Shown here: positions 24,377-32,366 of the stretch, piece after piece
Layout: each line of letters starts with the position of its first letter
Position numbering within the stretch: position 1 is the first letter of the stretch
From: Bacillota bacterium
Lineage (GTDB): Bacteria > Bacillota > Desulfotomaculia > Desulfotomaculales > Desulfohalotomaculaceae
Direction: 5' to 3'
Length of the DNA stretch: 64,000 bases
Assembly: GCA_009711615.1 (NCBI GenBank)
Contig: VENI01000003.1
Coordinates: 62,001-126,000, forward strand
Notes under the pieces: generated by a model
The model's input: the letters and a program-made list of their open reading frames with translations, nothing else
What the model was told of the DNA's origin: nothing
Database searches by the model: none
Made by a program: the position numbers and the translations under genes

Positions 24377-26281
24377 ATGATTACAGTGACTTTAAAAGAT
24401 GAATCACAGCGTACATATGAACCGGGGATTACAGTTGTAGAAGTGGCTAAGGATATTAGCCAGGGTTTGGCCAGGGTGGCACTGGCCGGTAAAGTTAACG
24501 GAGAACTGGTGGACCTAAACCACCCCATTAATGAAGATGTAAACCTTGAGATTGTCACTTTTAATGATGAAGAAGGTCAGGAAGTGTACCGTCACAGTAC
24601 ATCCCACGTTTTGGCACAAGCAGTGCAGAGATTGTTTCCAGGCACTAAGCTGGCCATTGGCCCTGCCATTAAAGATGGATTCTACTACGACTTTGATTCA
24701 GAACACAAATTTACACCGGAAGACCTAGAGAAAATTGAAGCAGAAATGAACAAGATAATTAAGCAAGATTTGCCTTTTATGCGCTTCGAACTTTCGAGGG
24801 AAGAAGCCATACAAAAATTTAAAGAGCAGGGAGAGCATTATAAAGTAGAATTGATCGAAGACTTGCCGGAAGACGCTGTTATTTCCTGTTACAAGCAGGA
24901 CGATTGGGTAGATCTTTGTGCCGGTCCACACCTGCAGTCCACCGGCAAGTTAAAGGCTGTAAAGTTAACCACTCTGGCTGGTGCTTACTGGCGTGGTGAT
25001 GAGAAAAACAAAATGCTTCAACGTATCTATGGAACTTCGTTTCCCAAAAAATCACTATTGGAAGAACATTTGCATCGGTTAGAAGAAGCTAAGCGACGTG
25101 ATCACCGTAAATTGGGGCAGGAACTAGATTTGTTTAGTATTCAAGAAGAAGGCCCAGGATTTCCTTTTTTCCACCCCAAAGGAATGATAGTGAGAAACGA
25201 GTTAGAAAATTTCTGGCGGGTGGAGCATAAAAAACGTGGCTATCATGAGATTCGCACCCCAATTATTCTCAACCGGGCACTGTGGGAGCAGTCCGGGCAC
25301 TGGGATCACTACAAAGAAAATATGTACTTTACCCAAATTGACGATGCAGATTTTGCGGTAAAACCGATGAATTGTCCTGGAAGTATTATGGTTTACAACA
25401 GCAGAATGCACAGTTACCGAGAACTGCCCATTCGTATGGGTGAACTGGGGTTAGTGCACAGGCACGAACTTTCCGGTACATTGCATGGTTTAATGCGAGT
25501 GCGTTGCTTTACTCAAGATGATGCCCATATTTTCATGTTACCTGATCAGGTTAAAGAAGAAATTATTGGTGTAATAGATTTGTTCGACTACTTTTATGGG
25601 GTGTTTAACCTGCCCTATCATGTGGAATTGTCCACAAAGCCGGAAAAAGCCATGGGTTCCGATGAAATTTGGGATTTTGCCACCGATGCACTGAAAGAGG
25701 CTTTGGATGAACGGGGCATTGAATATAAAATAAACGAGGGAGACGGTGCTTTTTACGGACCGAAAATTGATTTTCACTTAGAAGACAGTATCGGTCGTAC
25801 TTGGCAGTGTGGTACCATCCAACTAGACTTCCAAATGCCTGAAAAATTTGACTTAACTTATGTGGGTGAAGATGGCCAAAAACACCGTCCGGTAATGATT
25901 CACCGGGTTGTGTTTGGTAGTATAGAGCGGTTTATCGGCATTCTAACCGAACACTATGCCGGCGCTTTTCCAGCTTGGCTGGCCCCGGTACAGGTACGAC
26001 TGCTGCCCATTACAGATAAGCATTTAGATTATGCCAAACAGTTGCTGGAACAATTTGAAAACAGTGATATCAGGGTAGAGTTGGATGCCAGAAATGAAAA
26101 AATTGGTTATAAAATTAGAGAAGCACAAAACCAAAAGGTTCCGTATATGCTAGTAATAGGAGATAAGGAAATCGAGGGTAACAGCGTATCAGTTCGTCGT
26201 TGGGGCGAAGGTGACATTGGAGCGATGTCGGTAGAAGAATTTCAAAAGAAATTGGTAGAAGAAATTATTTCAAAAGGTTAA
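24377..26281 (+). CDS. thrS: Threonyl-tRNA synthetase
   Basis: Class II synthetase, 634 residues. It has an N-terminal TGS domain (VTLKDESQRTYEPGITV), the HSTSHVLAQAV editing-domain zinc block with the matching CAGPH cysteine-histidine, the catalytic core with MNCPGSI, GLMRVRCFTQDDAHIF and RTWQCGTIQLDF, and the C-terminal anticodon-binding domain. The ATG at 24377 follows AGGAGGG; an earlier in-frame start lies inside the leader terminator and is rejected. Confidence 0.98.
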   Translation: MITVTLKDESQRTYEPGITVVEVAKDISQGLARVALAGKVNGELVDLNHPINEDVNLEIVTFNDEEGQEVYRHSTSHVLAQAVQRLFPGTKLAIGPAIKDGFYYDFDSEHKFTPEDLEKIEAEMNKIIKQDLPFMRFELSREEAIQKFKEQGEHYKVELIEDLPEDAVISCYKQDDWVDLCAGPHLQSTGKLKAVKLTTLAGAYWRGDEKNKMLQRIYGTSFPKKSLLEEHLHRLEEAKRRDHRKLGQELDLFSIQEEGPGFPFFHPKGMIVRNELENFWRVEHKKRGYHEIRTPIILNRALWEQSGHWDHYKENMYFTQIDDADFAVKPMNCPGSIMVYNSRMHSYRELPIRMGELGLVHRHELSGTLHGLMRVRCFTQDDAHIFMLPDQVKEEIIGVIDLFDYFYGVFNLPYHVELSTKPEKAMGSDEIWDFATDALKEALDERGIEYKINEGDGAFYGPKIDFHLEDSIGRTWQCGTIQLDFQMPEKFDLTYVGEDGQKHRPVMIHRVVFGSIERFIGILTEHYAGAFPAWLAPVQVRLLPITDKHLDYAKQLLEQFENSDIRVELDARNEKIGYKIREAQNQKVPYMLVIGDKEIEGNSVSVRRWGEGDIGAMSVEEFQKKLVEEIISKG

Positions 26282-26282
26282 G

Positions 26283-26311
26283 TTGACCTGCCCGGCACGG
26301 TGTGTTATAAT
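26283..26311 (+). promoter_or_regulatory. infC: Sigma-A promoter of infC-rpmI-rplT
   Basis: TTGACC (26283-26288), 17-bp spacer, perfect TATAAT (26306-26311). It sits immediately after thrS and starts the infC leader. Confidence 0.85.
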
Positions 26312-26329
26312 TCTGTTGTTATAAGTTAA

Positions 26330-26483
26330 TAATGGTATAAAGTAGAAGCCATCCGCTTCTCACCTTACAGCACAGTAAAGTAGCTAGTGAGGTTAGGATA
26401 ATTAAATTAAACATAAATTGTGGTTTGATTTGATATTAGTGCGTTAATGGGTGGCTTTATATGCCACCCATTTTAGTTTTTTT
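26330..26483 (+). promoter_or_regulatory. infC operon leader with attenuator (L20-leader type position)
   Basis: The transcribed leader contains an early hairpin (AGAAGC...GCTTCT at about 26343-26358) and a strong terminator: ATGGGTGGC (26447-26455) with GCCACCCAT (26463-26471), then TTTTAGTTTTTTT. It sits just before the infC ribosome binding site. In Firmicutes this operon is controlled by L20 binding its own leader. Identity with that leader is inferred from position and terminator, not from aligned structure. Confidence 0.7.
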
Positions 26484-26508
26484 AAAGTAATTCTGGAGGT
26501 GAATTTGT

Positions 26509-27027
26509 ATTAAAGAACTGCGTATTAATGATGCAATCAGGGCTAAGGAAGTTAGATTTATTGACGATGAAGGCAACCAAGTAGGTATCGTGCCAACAAA
26601 AGAGGCCCTGCGCACAGCTGAAGAGCGTCAACTTGATTTGGTTGAAATTTCCCCACAGGCTAAACCACCCGTTTGTCGTATGATGGATTATGGCAAACAC
26701 AAGTATGAGCAAAGCAAGAAAGAGAAAGAGGCTAAGAAGAAACAGCATATCATTAACGTCAAAGAAGTAAAAGTGCGTCCCAACATTGAGGAACATGACT
26801 ATCAGGTAAAAATGAAAAATGCCATACGATTCCTTAAAAACGGTGATAAAGTAAAGTTGACAGTTATGTTCAGAGGGCGTGAAATAGTATATACTCCCAA
26901 GGGCAAGCAAATTTTAAACCGCATGGCTGATGAACTTACGGAGATCAGCACTTTGGAGAGAAGGCCCAAGGTTGAAGGACGAAATATGATAATGATTTTA
27001 GCACCAAAAATAGATAAACAGGATTAA
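26509..27027 (+). CDS. infC: Translation initiation factor IF-3
   Basis: IF-3 of 172 residues. The N-terminal domain (KELRINDAIRAKEVRFID) and C-terminal domain (RPNIEEHDYQVKMKNAIRFL, VKLTVMFRGREI) are complete. The start is an ATT at 26509, 7 nt after GGAGGTG. ATT is the usual, autoregulatory start of infC, since IF-3 itself discriminates against it. A later GTG at 26590 would remove 27 conserved residues and is rejected. First gene of the infC-rpmI-rplT operon. Confidence 0.96.
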   Translation: MKELRINDAIRAKEVRFIDDEGNQVGIVPTKEALRTAEERQLDLVEISPQAKPPVCRMMDYGKHKYEQSKKEKEAKKKQHIINVKEVKVRPNIEEHDYQVKMKNAIRFLKNGDKVKLTVMFRGREIVYTPKGKQILNRMADELTEISTLERRPKVEGRNMIMILAPKIDKQD

Positions 27028-27048
27028 CAAGGAAGGAGTGCATTATTT

Positions 27049-27240
27049 ATGCCTAAAATTAAAACCCATCGGGGTGCTGCTAAAAGATTTAAGCGCACCG
27101 GTACAGGTAAAATAAGACGTAAACATGCTTATACCAGCCACATTTTAGGTAAGAAATCTCCCAAACGTAAGCGTAATCTACGTAAGAGTGCGATTGTTCA
27201 TAGTTCAGATGCACAAAGGATTGACAAGATACTTCCATAA
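27049..27240 (+). CDS. rpmI: 50S ribosomal protein L35
   Basis: 63-residue basic protein beginning [14 protein letters not shown], with [17 protein letters not shown] in the middle; a complete L35, near the usual 64-66 residues. It lies between infC and rplT, 21 nt after infC, with an AAGGAG ribosome binding site. Confidence 0.97.
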   Translation: MPKIKTHRGAAKRFKRTGTGKIRRKHAYTSHILGKKSPKRKRNLRKSAIVHSSDAQRIDKILP

Positions 27241-27283
27241 ATATTTAATAATTAGTTTCAGGTAAAAGATAGGAGGAATTATT

Positions 27284-27553
27284 ATGCCACGGGCAAAAAG
27301 TAGTGTAGTATCCCGTAAAAGACATAAAAAAGTACTTAAACTGGCAAAAGGTTATTACGGTGCAAAGAGCAAGTTGTGGATCGCTCGTATCAATGCTGCG
27401 GCCCGCAATAACGGTATTAATTATAGCAAAATGATGAACGGCTTAAAAAAGGCCGGCGTACAGGTAAACCGTAAAATGTTAGCTGACCTAGCAGTTAATG
27501 ATACCAAAGCATTTAATGACTTGGTGGATGTGGCTAAAGGACAGCTAAATTAA
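27284..27553 (+). CDS. rplT: 50S ribosomal protein L20 with a 29-residue internal deletion
   Basis: Clear L20: the N-terminus [20 protein letters not shown] and the C-terminal domain [33 protein letters not shown] match. But only 89 residues are encoded instead of the usual 118-119. The missing part is the basic long-helix segment (the family block ending YAYRDRRQRKR... before WIARI). Here K30-L31 joins directly to W32 at 27374-27379. The frame is kept and there is no stop. The RNA-binding C-terminal domain, which also represses the operon in other bacteria, is intact. It could be a real deletion, a sequencing or assembly collapse, or a second-copy paralogue. Confidence 0.93.
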   Translation: MPRAKSSVVSRKRHKKVLKLAKGYYGAKSKLWIARINAAARNNGINYSKMMNGLKKAGVQVNRKMLADLAVNDTKAFNDLVDVAKGQLN

Positions 27554-27570
27554 TAAAAGTTGGGAAGACT

Positions 27571-27600
27571 AAAGCATGGGATTTTAACCCCATGCTTTTT
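27571..27600 (+). terminator. Terminator of the infC-rpmI-rplT operon
   Basis: AAAGCATGGG (27571-27580) and CCCATGCTTT (27588-27597) form a perfect 10-bp stem with a 7-nt loop and T tail. Confidence 0.9.
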
Positions 27601-27617
27601 ACATAGGGGTGAGTGCT

Positions 27618-28274
27618 TTGAAAAAAACCTTTGCTGTACTTGGTTTGGGGCGGTTTGGACACAGTTTGGCTACCACACTTTACCGCAATGGTCACGAGGT
27701 TTTAGCGGTGGATCGTAATGAAAAGAAAGTGGAAGATATTGTGGAATACGTTACCCATGCTGTTACAGCTGATGTTGCTGATGAACAAGCGTTAAAAGAA
27801 TTGGGCATGCGTAATTTTGATGTGGTTGTTGTGTCCATAGGCCAAGATATGCAGACTAATATTTTGGTTACTGTAATGTTAAAGGATATGGAAGTAAAGA
27901 GAGTGGTTAGTAAAGCTCGAACAGAATTGCATGGTAAAGTGTTAGAGCGTGTTGGAGCAGACGAAGTAGTCTTTCCGGAAAGAGATATGGGCGAGAGAGT
28001 GGCCAGGGCGCTGGTATCAAAAAATATTATGGAACAAATTACTCTGTCCACCGACTACAGCATAGCTGAGGTTATTGCCCCAAAAAACTACATCGGCAAA
28101 ACTTTACTGGATCTGGACTTTCGTAAGGAATTGGGAGTTAATATATTAGCCATTAGAAGAGATAATGACATTGTAATATCGCCCGGGGCAAAAACGATAA
28201 TTAGAGAAAACGATATTTTGGTAGCCATTGGCCGGTATGATAGGTTAGAAGATCTAGAAGATCTTGATGAATAA
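27618..28274 (+). CDS. ktrA: KtrA/TrkA-type potassium channel regulatory protein
   Basis: A 218-residue cytosolic RCK protein that gates a Ktr/Trk potassium transporter. It has a Rossmann domain with VLGLGRFGHSLA and the acidic NAD/ATP-binding VDRNEKKVE, then a TrkA_C domain (about 135-215). The TTG at 27618 is taken because AGGGGTGAG lies just before it; an in-frame GTG at 27609 overlaps that ribosome binding site. No membrane subunit (KtrB) is adjacent. It is followed 14 nt later by a SpoU methylase. Confidence 0.9.
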   Translation: MKKTFAVLGLGRFGHSLATTLYRNGHEVLAVDRNEKKVEDIVEYVTHAVTADVADEQALKELGMRNFDVVVVSIGQDMQTNILVTVMLKDMEVKRVVSKARTELHGKVLERVGADEVVFPERDMGERVARALVSKNIMEQITLSTDYSIAEVIAPKNYIGKTLLDLDFRKELGVNILAIRRDNDIVISPGAKTIIRENDILVAIGRYDRLEDLEDLDE

Positions 28275-28288
28275 CAGGAGCAATATAA

Positions 28289-29083
28289 ATGGAACTAGGA
28301 AAAACTAATCCTAAAATAAAATATTTGCGTAAACTTTCTCGTAGGCAGTTTCGCCAGCAGGAAAACACGTTTATTATTGAAGGGATTCGCTTTGTTGAGG
28401 AATTGCTGGGTTCCGACTGGATAGTTAAGGGTCTCTTTTACTCTACCAAATTGCTGGATAATGATAGAGGGAAAACTCTGCTGACGGAAGCGGAAAAACA
28501 GAAAGTACATTGTTACCAGGTCTCTGAGCAATTACTATCAGATATAGCGGATACTGACAACCCCCAGGGAATATTGGCCATGGTGAAAATGCCTAGTTTC
28601 CAATTGCAGGATGCTTGGCAGCAGCAAAAACCTTCACTGGTGGTGCTGGTTGATGGAGTACAAGACCCGGGCAATCTGGGAACTATCATTCGTACCGCTG
28701 ATGCAGCGGCGGCATCGGGAGTGCTTTTATTAAAAGGTACAGTTGACTTATATAATCCCAAGACCCTTAGGGCAACCATGGGTTCTCTTTTTCATCTGCC
28801 AGTGGTGCCGGTGGAAAATGCAGAAGAAACCATTAACCTTTTACGCAGTGGCGGAATTAAACTGGTTATCGGACAACCCCAAGGGGGAGAACCAATACAT
28901 AAAATTGATTTAATCGGCAGTGTCGCCCTAGTGGTGGGCAGTGAAGCAAACGGCCCGTCAGAGGAAACCATTGCTGCCGCTGATTTAGTTGCCACCATTC
29001 CCATGCCAGGAAATGCAGAATCACTAAATGCCGCAGTGGCCGGTGCAATTATGATGTACGAAGCAGTAAGACAAAGGAATTAA
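28289..29083 (+). CDS. TrmH/SpoU-family rRNA 2'-O-methyltransferase
   Basis: A 264-residue SPOUT methyltransferase with an N-terminal L30e-like substrate-binding domain (about 1-95) and the catalytic knot. The three SpoU motifs are present: VQDPGNLGTIIRTADAAA, VVGSEANGPSEE and IPMPGNAESLNAAVAGAI. It places a 2'-O-methyl group on an rRNA or tRNA nucleotide. Firmicutes commonly carry this gene near rplT and pheS, as here. The target nucleotide is not known. Confidence 0.92.
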   Translation: MELGKTNPKIKYLRKLSRRQFRQQENTFIIEGIRFVEELLGSDWIVKGLFYSTKLLDNDRGKTLLTEAEKQKVHCYQVSEQLLSDIADTDNPQGILAMVKMPSFQLQDAWQQQKPSLVVLVDGVQDPGNLGTIIRTADAAAASGVLLLKGTVDLYNPKTLRATMGSLFHLPVVPVENAEETINLLRSGGIKLVIGQPQGGEPIHKIDLIGSVALVVGSEANGPSEETIAAADLVATIPMPGNAESLNAAVAGAIMMYEAVRQRN

Positions 29084-29144
29084 TTTCATCGTATTATTAA
29101 CAATATTATTATTAATAATTTTTATTATCTCCTTGTATTATTCA

Positions 29145-29185
29145 AAGGGCTGTTCAAAAATAGGGTGTGTTTTTGAACAGCCCTT
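29145..29185. terminator. Bidirectional terminator between trmH and the DUF2642 gene
   Basis: AAGGGCTGTTCAAAAA (29145-29160) and TTTTTGAACAGCCCTT (29170-29185) form a perfect 16-bp stem with a 9-nt loop, serving two converging genes. Confidence 0.9.
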
Positions 29186-29189
29186 ACAT

Positions 29190-29426
29190 TTAATCCGGCA
29201 TTACATAAACAATTTGTTGCAAGCGCACATAGAATACCGTTTCATTATCATAAGCATTCACAACAACATGATCAGGCTTTACATCTGCTAGTATACCCTG
29301 CAGGTTTCCTCTAACAGTTTCAATAACTACTGATCGTCCTATGATCATCTTTAGTGTTTCTACAACATAAGGATCTATTAATGAAATATATTTTATTTGC
29401 TGTCTATCTTTTGACTGATATACCAT
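29190..29426 (-). CDS. DUF2642 (YuzF-like) protein
   Basis: A 78-residue protein with an Sm-like small beta fold: LKMIIGRSVVIETVRGNLQGILADVKPDHVVV and a last strand FYVRLQQIVYV. DUF2642 proteins are common in spore formers and several are spore-coat related; the role is not established. The ATG at 29426 is preferred to 29441 because TGGAGG lies 8 nt upstream of it. Confidence 0.8.
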   Translation of the reverse strand: MVYQSKDRQQIKYISLIDPYVVETLKMIIGRSVVIETVRGNLQGILADVKPDHVVVNAYDNETVFYVRLQQIVYVMPD

Positions 29427-29461
29427 TCTCCATACCTCCAAAATAATTTAATGTACTACAT

Positions 29462-29623
29462 TACCATAATATTACTATGTATAGAGAAGGTTACATTTTG
29501 AATAGAAAAAGGTGGTTTGCCATAAACCAACCGAAAAATAAAAGTCTTCTTATCCAAAAATTTAATGTGTTATATAGACACTCTGAAATAAAGAAAACGG
29601 AGGGTTAATGCATATTATATAGA
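29462..29623. repeat. Island flank repeat, left copy
   Basis: About 160 bp that recurs in the same orientation at 31008-31164. The right half is nearly identical, from AAGTCTTCTTATCC through GGAGGGTTAATGC and ATATTATATAGA. The left half is diverged with small indels. Together the copies bracket the SMR/TetR gene pair. No gene lies in this copy, which is within the 29427-29879 gap. Confidence 0.88.
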
Positions 29624-29631
29624 GAGAAAGA

Positions 29632-29668
29632 GAATTCAGAAGTCAGAATTCAGAATTCAACATGAAAA
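29632..29668 (+). repeat. Heptad repeat copy 2
   Basis: GAATTCA, GAAGTCA, GAATTCA, GAATTCA in 7-bp phase, then ACATGAAAA. It directly abuts the left island flank repeat. The remaining sequence to 29879 shows no gene or clear signal. Confidence 0.75.
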
Positions 29669-29879
29669 CCGAAGAATTATGTAGGAGCAAAAAATATAGC
29701 TAGTACGTCCGTAGGGGCGGGATTTATTGCGCTATATTGTACCTGCAATATTTTCCTAAAGGCTTGATGAATCAAGCCACTACGAATTCGGATGAAAGAT
29801 ACTAGATGAATCATCAATTTATAGATGTGAAGAGTGGGTTTTTTGTAGAAGTAACAGAATAGATTTTCAAACAACCTAA

Positions 29880-30245
29880 TCAATTAGGATATGTTTGTTC
29901 AATTTCGGCCACATTGGTTATTTCCTCTGAAGGTGATGTGATATTCACCAAAACAATTCCAATTAAAATTAGTATGATACCAATAATGCCTGTTACATTA
30001 AGTCTTTCTCTCCAAATTATAAAGCTGATTAAAGATGCTCCTACTATCCCTACTCCACACCAAGTAGCATAGGCTACACTTAAAGGGATTGATTTATATG
30101 ACAATGCTAAAAAATACAAAGCCAGACTAAAACCTAAAACACCACCAATTGCCGGGAGAATATTAGTGAAACCATCTGATGCTTTAAGCATTGCTGTACC
30201 AAAAACTTCAGAAACGATTCCTAACGCTAAAAATAAGTATGCCAA
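29880..30245 (-). CDS. Small multidrug resistance (SMR) family efflux protein
   Basis: A 121-residue protein with four transmembrane helices, a proton-driven exporter of cationic compounds, working as a dimer. The essential membrane glutamate is E13 (IVSEVFGTAMLK), and SYKSIPLSVAYATWCGVG and the GIILILIGIVLVN helix match EmrE/QacC. It extends beyond the usual 105-110 residues with an acidic tail. It starts 3 nt after the TetR stop, so regulator and pump form one operon. The substrate is unknown. Confidence 0.92.
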   Translation of the reverse strand: MAYLFLALGIVSEVFGTAMLKASDGFTNILPAIGGVLGFSLALYFLALSYKSIPLSVAYATWCGVGIVGASLISFIIWRERLNVTGIIGIILILIGIVLVNITSPSEEITNVAEIEQTYPN

Positions 30246-30248
30246 AAA

Positions 30249-30788
30249 TCAAACCTCCTTAGTAAACTGAATTAATTTGTTAAAAACATTTTCTCGCAAA
30301 TCATCTGATAACGGTGCTAACCCAAATAGCTCTGAAAACCATAGTCCATCAACAGCTAGTCGTAAAATAGTTGCGTTAGTTTTATCCAAGCCATCATCTT
30401 CAATTTTCATTTCCCATTCACTATAAGCTTCCTGAATTGGCTTAAGTAATTCAGGATTGTAAGCAACTGCTGCTAACAAACCTGCATTCATCTCTTGGTT
30501 TGATGAACCTTGATTAAAAGTTTCTTTTATAAATGAACGTGTCCATTTACCTTTATCTAGAGTATCTTGCTCAGCACCTTTTTTAATGTTATCAATATAA
30601 CTTTGAATTAAATGGCTAACCATTCCTTTTATTAAGTCTTCTTTTGAAGGGAAATGGTATAAGAGTCCCCCCTTACTAATTCCAGCAAGTTTTGCAGTAG
30701 CTTCAAGTGTTAGTTCTAAAATTCCATCCGATTGCACAATATGTGATGCTGCTTTTAAAATCGTTTCGCGTGTATTAGACTGTGGCAT
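30249..30788 (-). CDS. TetR/AcrR-family regulator of the SMR pump
   Basis: A 179-residue repressor with the N-terminal helix-turn-helix (LTLEATAKLAGISKGGLLYHFPSKEDLI) typical of TetR, and a variable ligand-binding domain. It is upstream of and coupled to the SMR gene. A perfect palindrome ATACCGTC-TG-GACGGTAT lies between the promoter boxes just upstream, so it probably represses its own operon and releases it on binding a drug. Confidence 0.92.
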   Translation of the reverse strand: MPQSNTRETILKAASHIVQSDGILELTLEATAKLAGISKGGLLYHFPSKEDLIKGMVSHLIQSYIDNIKKGAEQDTLDKGKWTRSFIKETFNQGSSNQEMNAGLLAAVAYNPELLKPIQEAYSEWEMKIEDDGLDKTNATILRLAVDGLWFSELFGLAPLSDDLRENVFNKLIQFTKEV

Positions 30789-30818
30789 ATATTTCTCCTT
30801 AAAATTATTTATAGAATT

Positions 30819-30847
30819 ACTATACCGTCTGGACGGTATTTAGTCAA
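30819..30847 (-). promoter_or_regulatory. TetR/SMR promoter with embedded operator
   Basis: On the minus strand: TTGACT (30847-30842), a 17-bp spacer and TATAGT (30824-30819). The spacer carries the palindrome ATACCGTC-TG-GACGGTAT (30822-30839), overlapping the -10 box, the standard layout for direct TetR repression. Confidence 0.88.
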
Positions 30848-30892
30848 TCCTTATCTGCTAAGTAGCAGGGCGATCTATTCCTTTAAAGAAAA

Positions 30893-30928
30893 GAGACCCC
30901 CAACAGTTTAAGCAACCGTTGAGGGTCT
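30893..30928 (-). terminator. Hairpin upstream of the TetR promoter, terminator-like
   Basis: AGACCC-CAACAGTT pairs with AACCGTTGA-GGGTCT with small bulges. On the minus strand it is followed by TCTTTTCTTT. It could stop leftward transcription from the second trmH gene before it enters the TetR operon. Confidence 0.6.
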
Positions 30929-30947
30929 TATTCATTTAGGGCAAGTG

Positions 30948-30971
30948 CATAAAATTGATTTAACCGGCAGT
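30948..30971 (+). pseudogene. Remnant of the trmH gene sequence
   Basis: Twenty-four bases that match 28898-28921 inside the intact trmH gene at 23 of 24 positions (encoding HKIDL-GS). It is followed by unrelated bases and then the right island flank repeat, as if a trmH-to-DUF2642 segment had been copied and then mostly deleted. Confidence 0.6.
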
Positions 30972-31007
30972 ATTGGTCTAACATAATTAGCCGGAGTTTT
31001 TCTAAAC

Positions 31008-31164
31008 TACCATAATATTTATTTATATAGGTAAGGTTACATTTATAATAGAAAAAGATGGTATGATAAACTAAAAAAAGTCTTCTTATCCAAAAATTTA
31101 ATGTGTTATATAGTATAGACACTCTGAAATAAAGAAAACGGAGGGTTAATGCATATTATATAGA
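31008..31164. repeat. Island flank repeat, right copy
   Basis: Direct repeat of 29462-29623. It differs by a tandem TATAG duplication and several point changes and indels in its left half. Confidence 0.88.
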
Positions 31165-31165
31165 T

Positions 31166-31220
31166 TATGCGTCATAAAGCGGGAGACCAAAGGTCTCCCC
31201 TACTACTTTTACGACGTATT
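31166..31220 (-). terminator. Long hairpin downstream of the second trmH-like gene
   Basis: GGGAGACC (31181-31188) and GGTCTCCC (31192-31199) form a perfect stem with an AAA loop. Outer arms (ATGCGTCATAAAG and CTTTTACGACGTAT) extend it. It lies just past the stop of the second methylase; the T tail is weak. Confidence 0.65.
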
Positions 31221-31236
31221 ATGTGAATATAAAAGC

Positions 31237-32064
31237 TTACCGGACCCTGAGTTGCCAGAAGGCCACGGCGCTGGCTGCAGCTACGTTCAGAGAGTCCACG
31301 TTATGGGACATGGGGATGCACGCGGTGTAATCGCAGTCGGCAATCGTGCAGGGCGCCAGTCCATTACCTTCTGAACCCAGTACGATAGCAAGCTTTTCTT
31401 CTGCCATGAGCTGCGGATCATCTATGCTAACAGCGTTATCATTTAAAGCCATGGCAACGGTCTTAAAGCCCAGCTTGCGCAGACTCTTCATGCCCTGTTG
31501 CGTCCACTGCGAAGGCTCGCTGCCAATACGAGCCCATGGCACTTGGAAGATGGTACCCATACTCACCCTCACCGCACGCCGGCATAGTGGGTCACAGCAT
31601 GAGGGGGTAAGCAACACGGTATCTATGCCTAGAGCCGCAGCCGAGCGAAAAATGGCACCGACGTTGGTAGAGTCCGCAATACCTTCAAGCACAGCTACTC
31701 GACTTGCACCGGCACACGCCTCTTCAACGCTGGGTAAACGAGGACGCCGCATGGCACACAGCACACCGCGGGTCAGCTGAAAGCCGGTCAACCCTGCTAG
31801 CAGGTTGCTATCGGCAGTATAGACGGGGATATCTCCGCAGCGGGTGATTATACCGTGTGCCTGCCCTGCAATGTATTTGCGCTCCATCAAAAGTGAAATA
31901 GGCTCGCATCCAGCGTCTAGGGCAAGTCCAATTACCTTGGTGCTCTCCGCAATAAAGATGCCCATCTCCGGCTCCAATCGATTGCGCAGCTGCTTTTCCG
32001 TCAGTCGAGCAAAGACATCCAAATTGGGAGATGAAAAGTCGCTTATTTCAATAATATTTGACAT
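31237..32064 (-). CDS. Second TrmH/SpoU-family RNA methyltransferase
   Basis: A 275-residue SPOUT methylase, distinct from the one at 28.3-29.1 kb. The SpoU motifs are LEGIADSTNVGAIFRSAAALG, VLGSEGNGL and IPMSHNVDSLNVAAASAVAFW. The N-terminal substrate domain is intact (LTEKQLRNRLEPEMGIFIAES). Codon choice looks richer in G+C than the flanking genes, suggesting separate origin. It lies in an island between duplicated flank sequence and a C45 hydrolase. The target RNA is unknown. Confidence 0.9.
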   Translation of the reverse strand: MSNIIEISDFSSPNLDVFARLTEKQLRNRLEPEMGIFIAESTKVIGLALDAGCEPISLLMERKYIAGQAHGIITRCGDIPVYTADSNLLAGLTGFQLTRGVLCAMRRPRLPSVEEACAGASRVAVLEGIADSTNVGAIFRSAAALGIDTVLLTPSCCDPLCRRAVRVSMGTIFQVPWARIGSEPSQWTQQGMKSLRKLGFKTVAMALNDNAVSIDDPQLMAEEKLAIVLGSEGNGLAPCTIADCDYTACIPMSHNVDSLNVAAASAVAFWQLRVR

Positions 32065-32366
32065 CTTATCTCCTTCTGTTCGAGGTTAGTGGAAACATAT
32101 CAAACCTTAATTTTTTTGGCATAAGATACTTTTTATCTCAAGTAAGAATGACATCAGCAAAATACTATAATCTTTACTACACTATATTTCTTATAAGAAC
32201 ATCTTTATACTACTATTCATTATAACTTATTTTTCAGTTGTGTCGCAGTTTTTACATGATGAGTAATAATTTTGAATTGTAGTTATTACGCATATACCAT
32301 CTAATACGCACCAACCCACGGGAGGATCCCTAAAGGTTTATGTCAGTTAGATATAGAAAGTGTGCT
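32065..32366. other. Intergenic region with nothing recognised
   Basis: 302 bp, AT-rich, between two leftward genes of the island. No gene, repeat copy or convincing terminator was found; it presumably holds the promoter of the second methylase. Confidence 0.4.

Noticed and set aside
30928..31122. A 64-residue leftward open frame between the TetR and second trmH genes
   Set aside because: It covers the duplicated flank and trmH remnant, has no ribosome binding site and no family resemblance.
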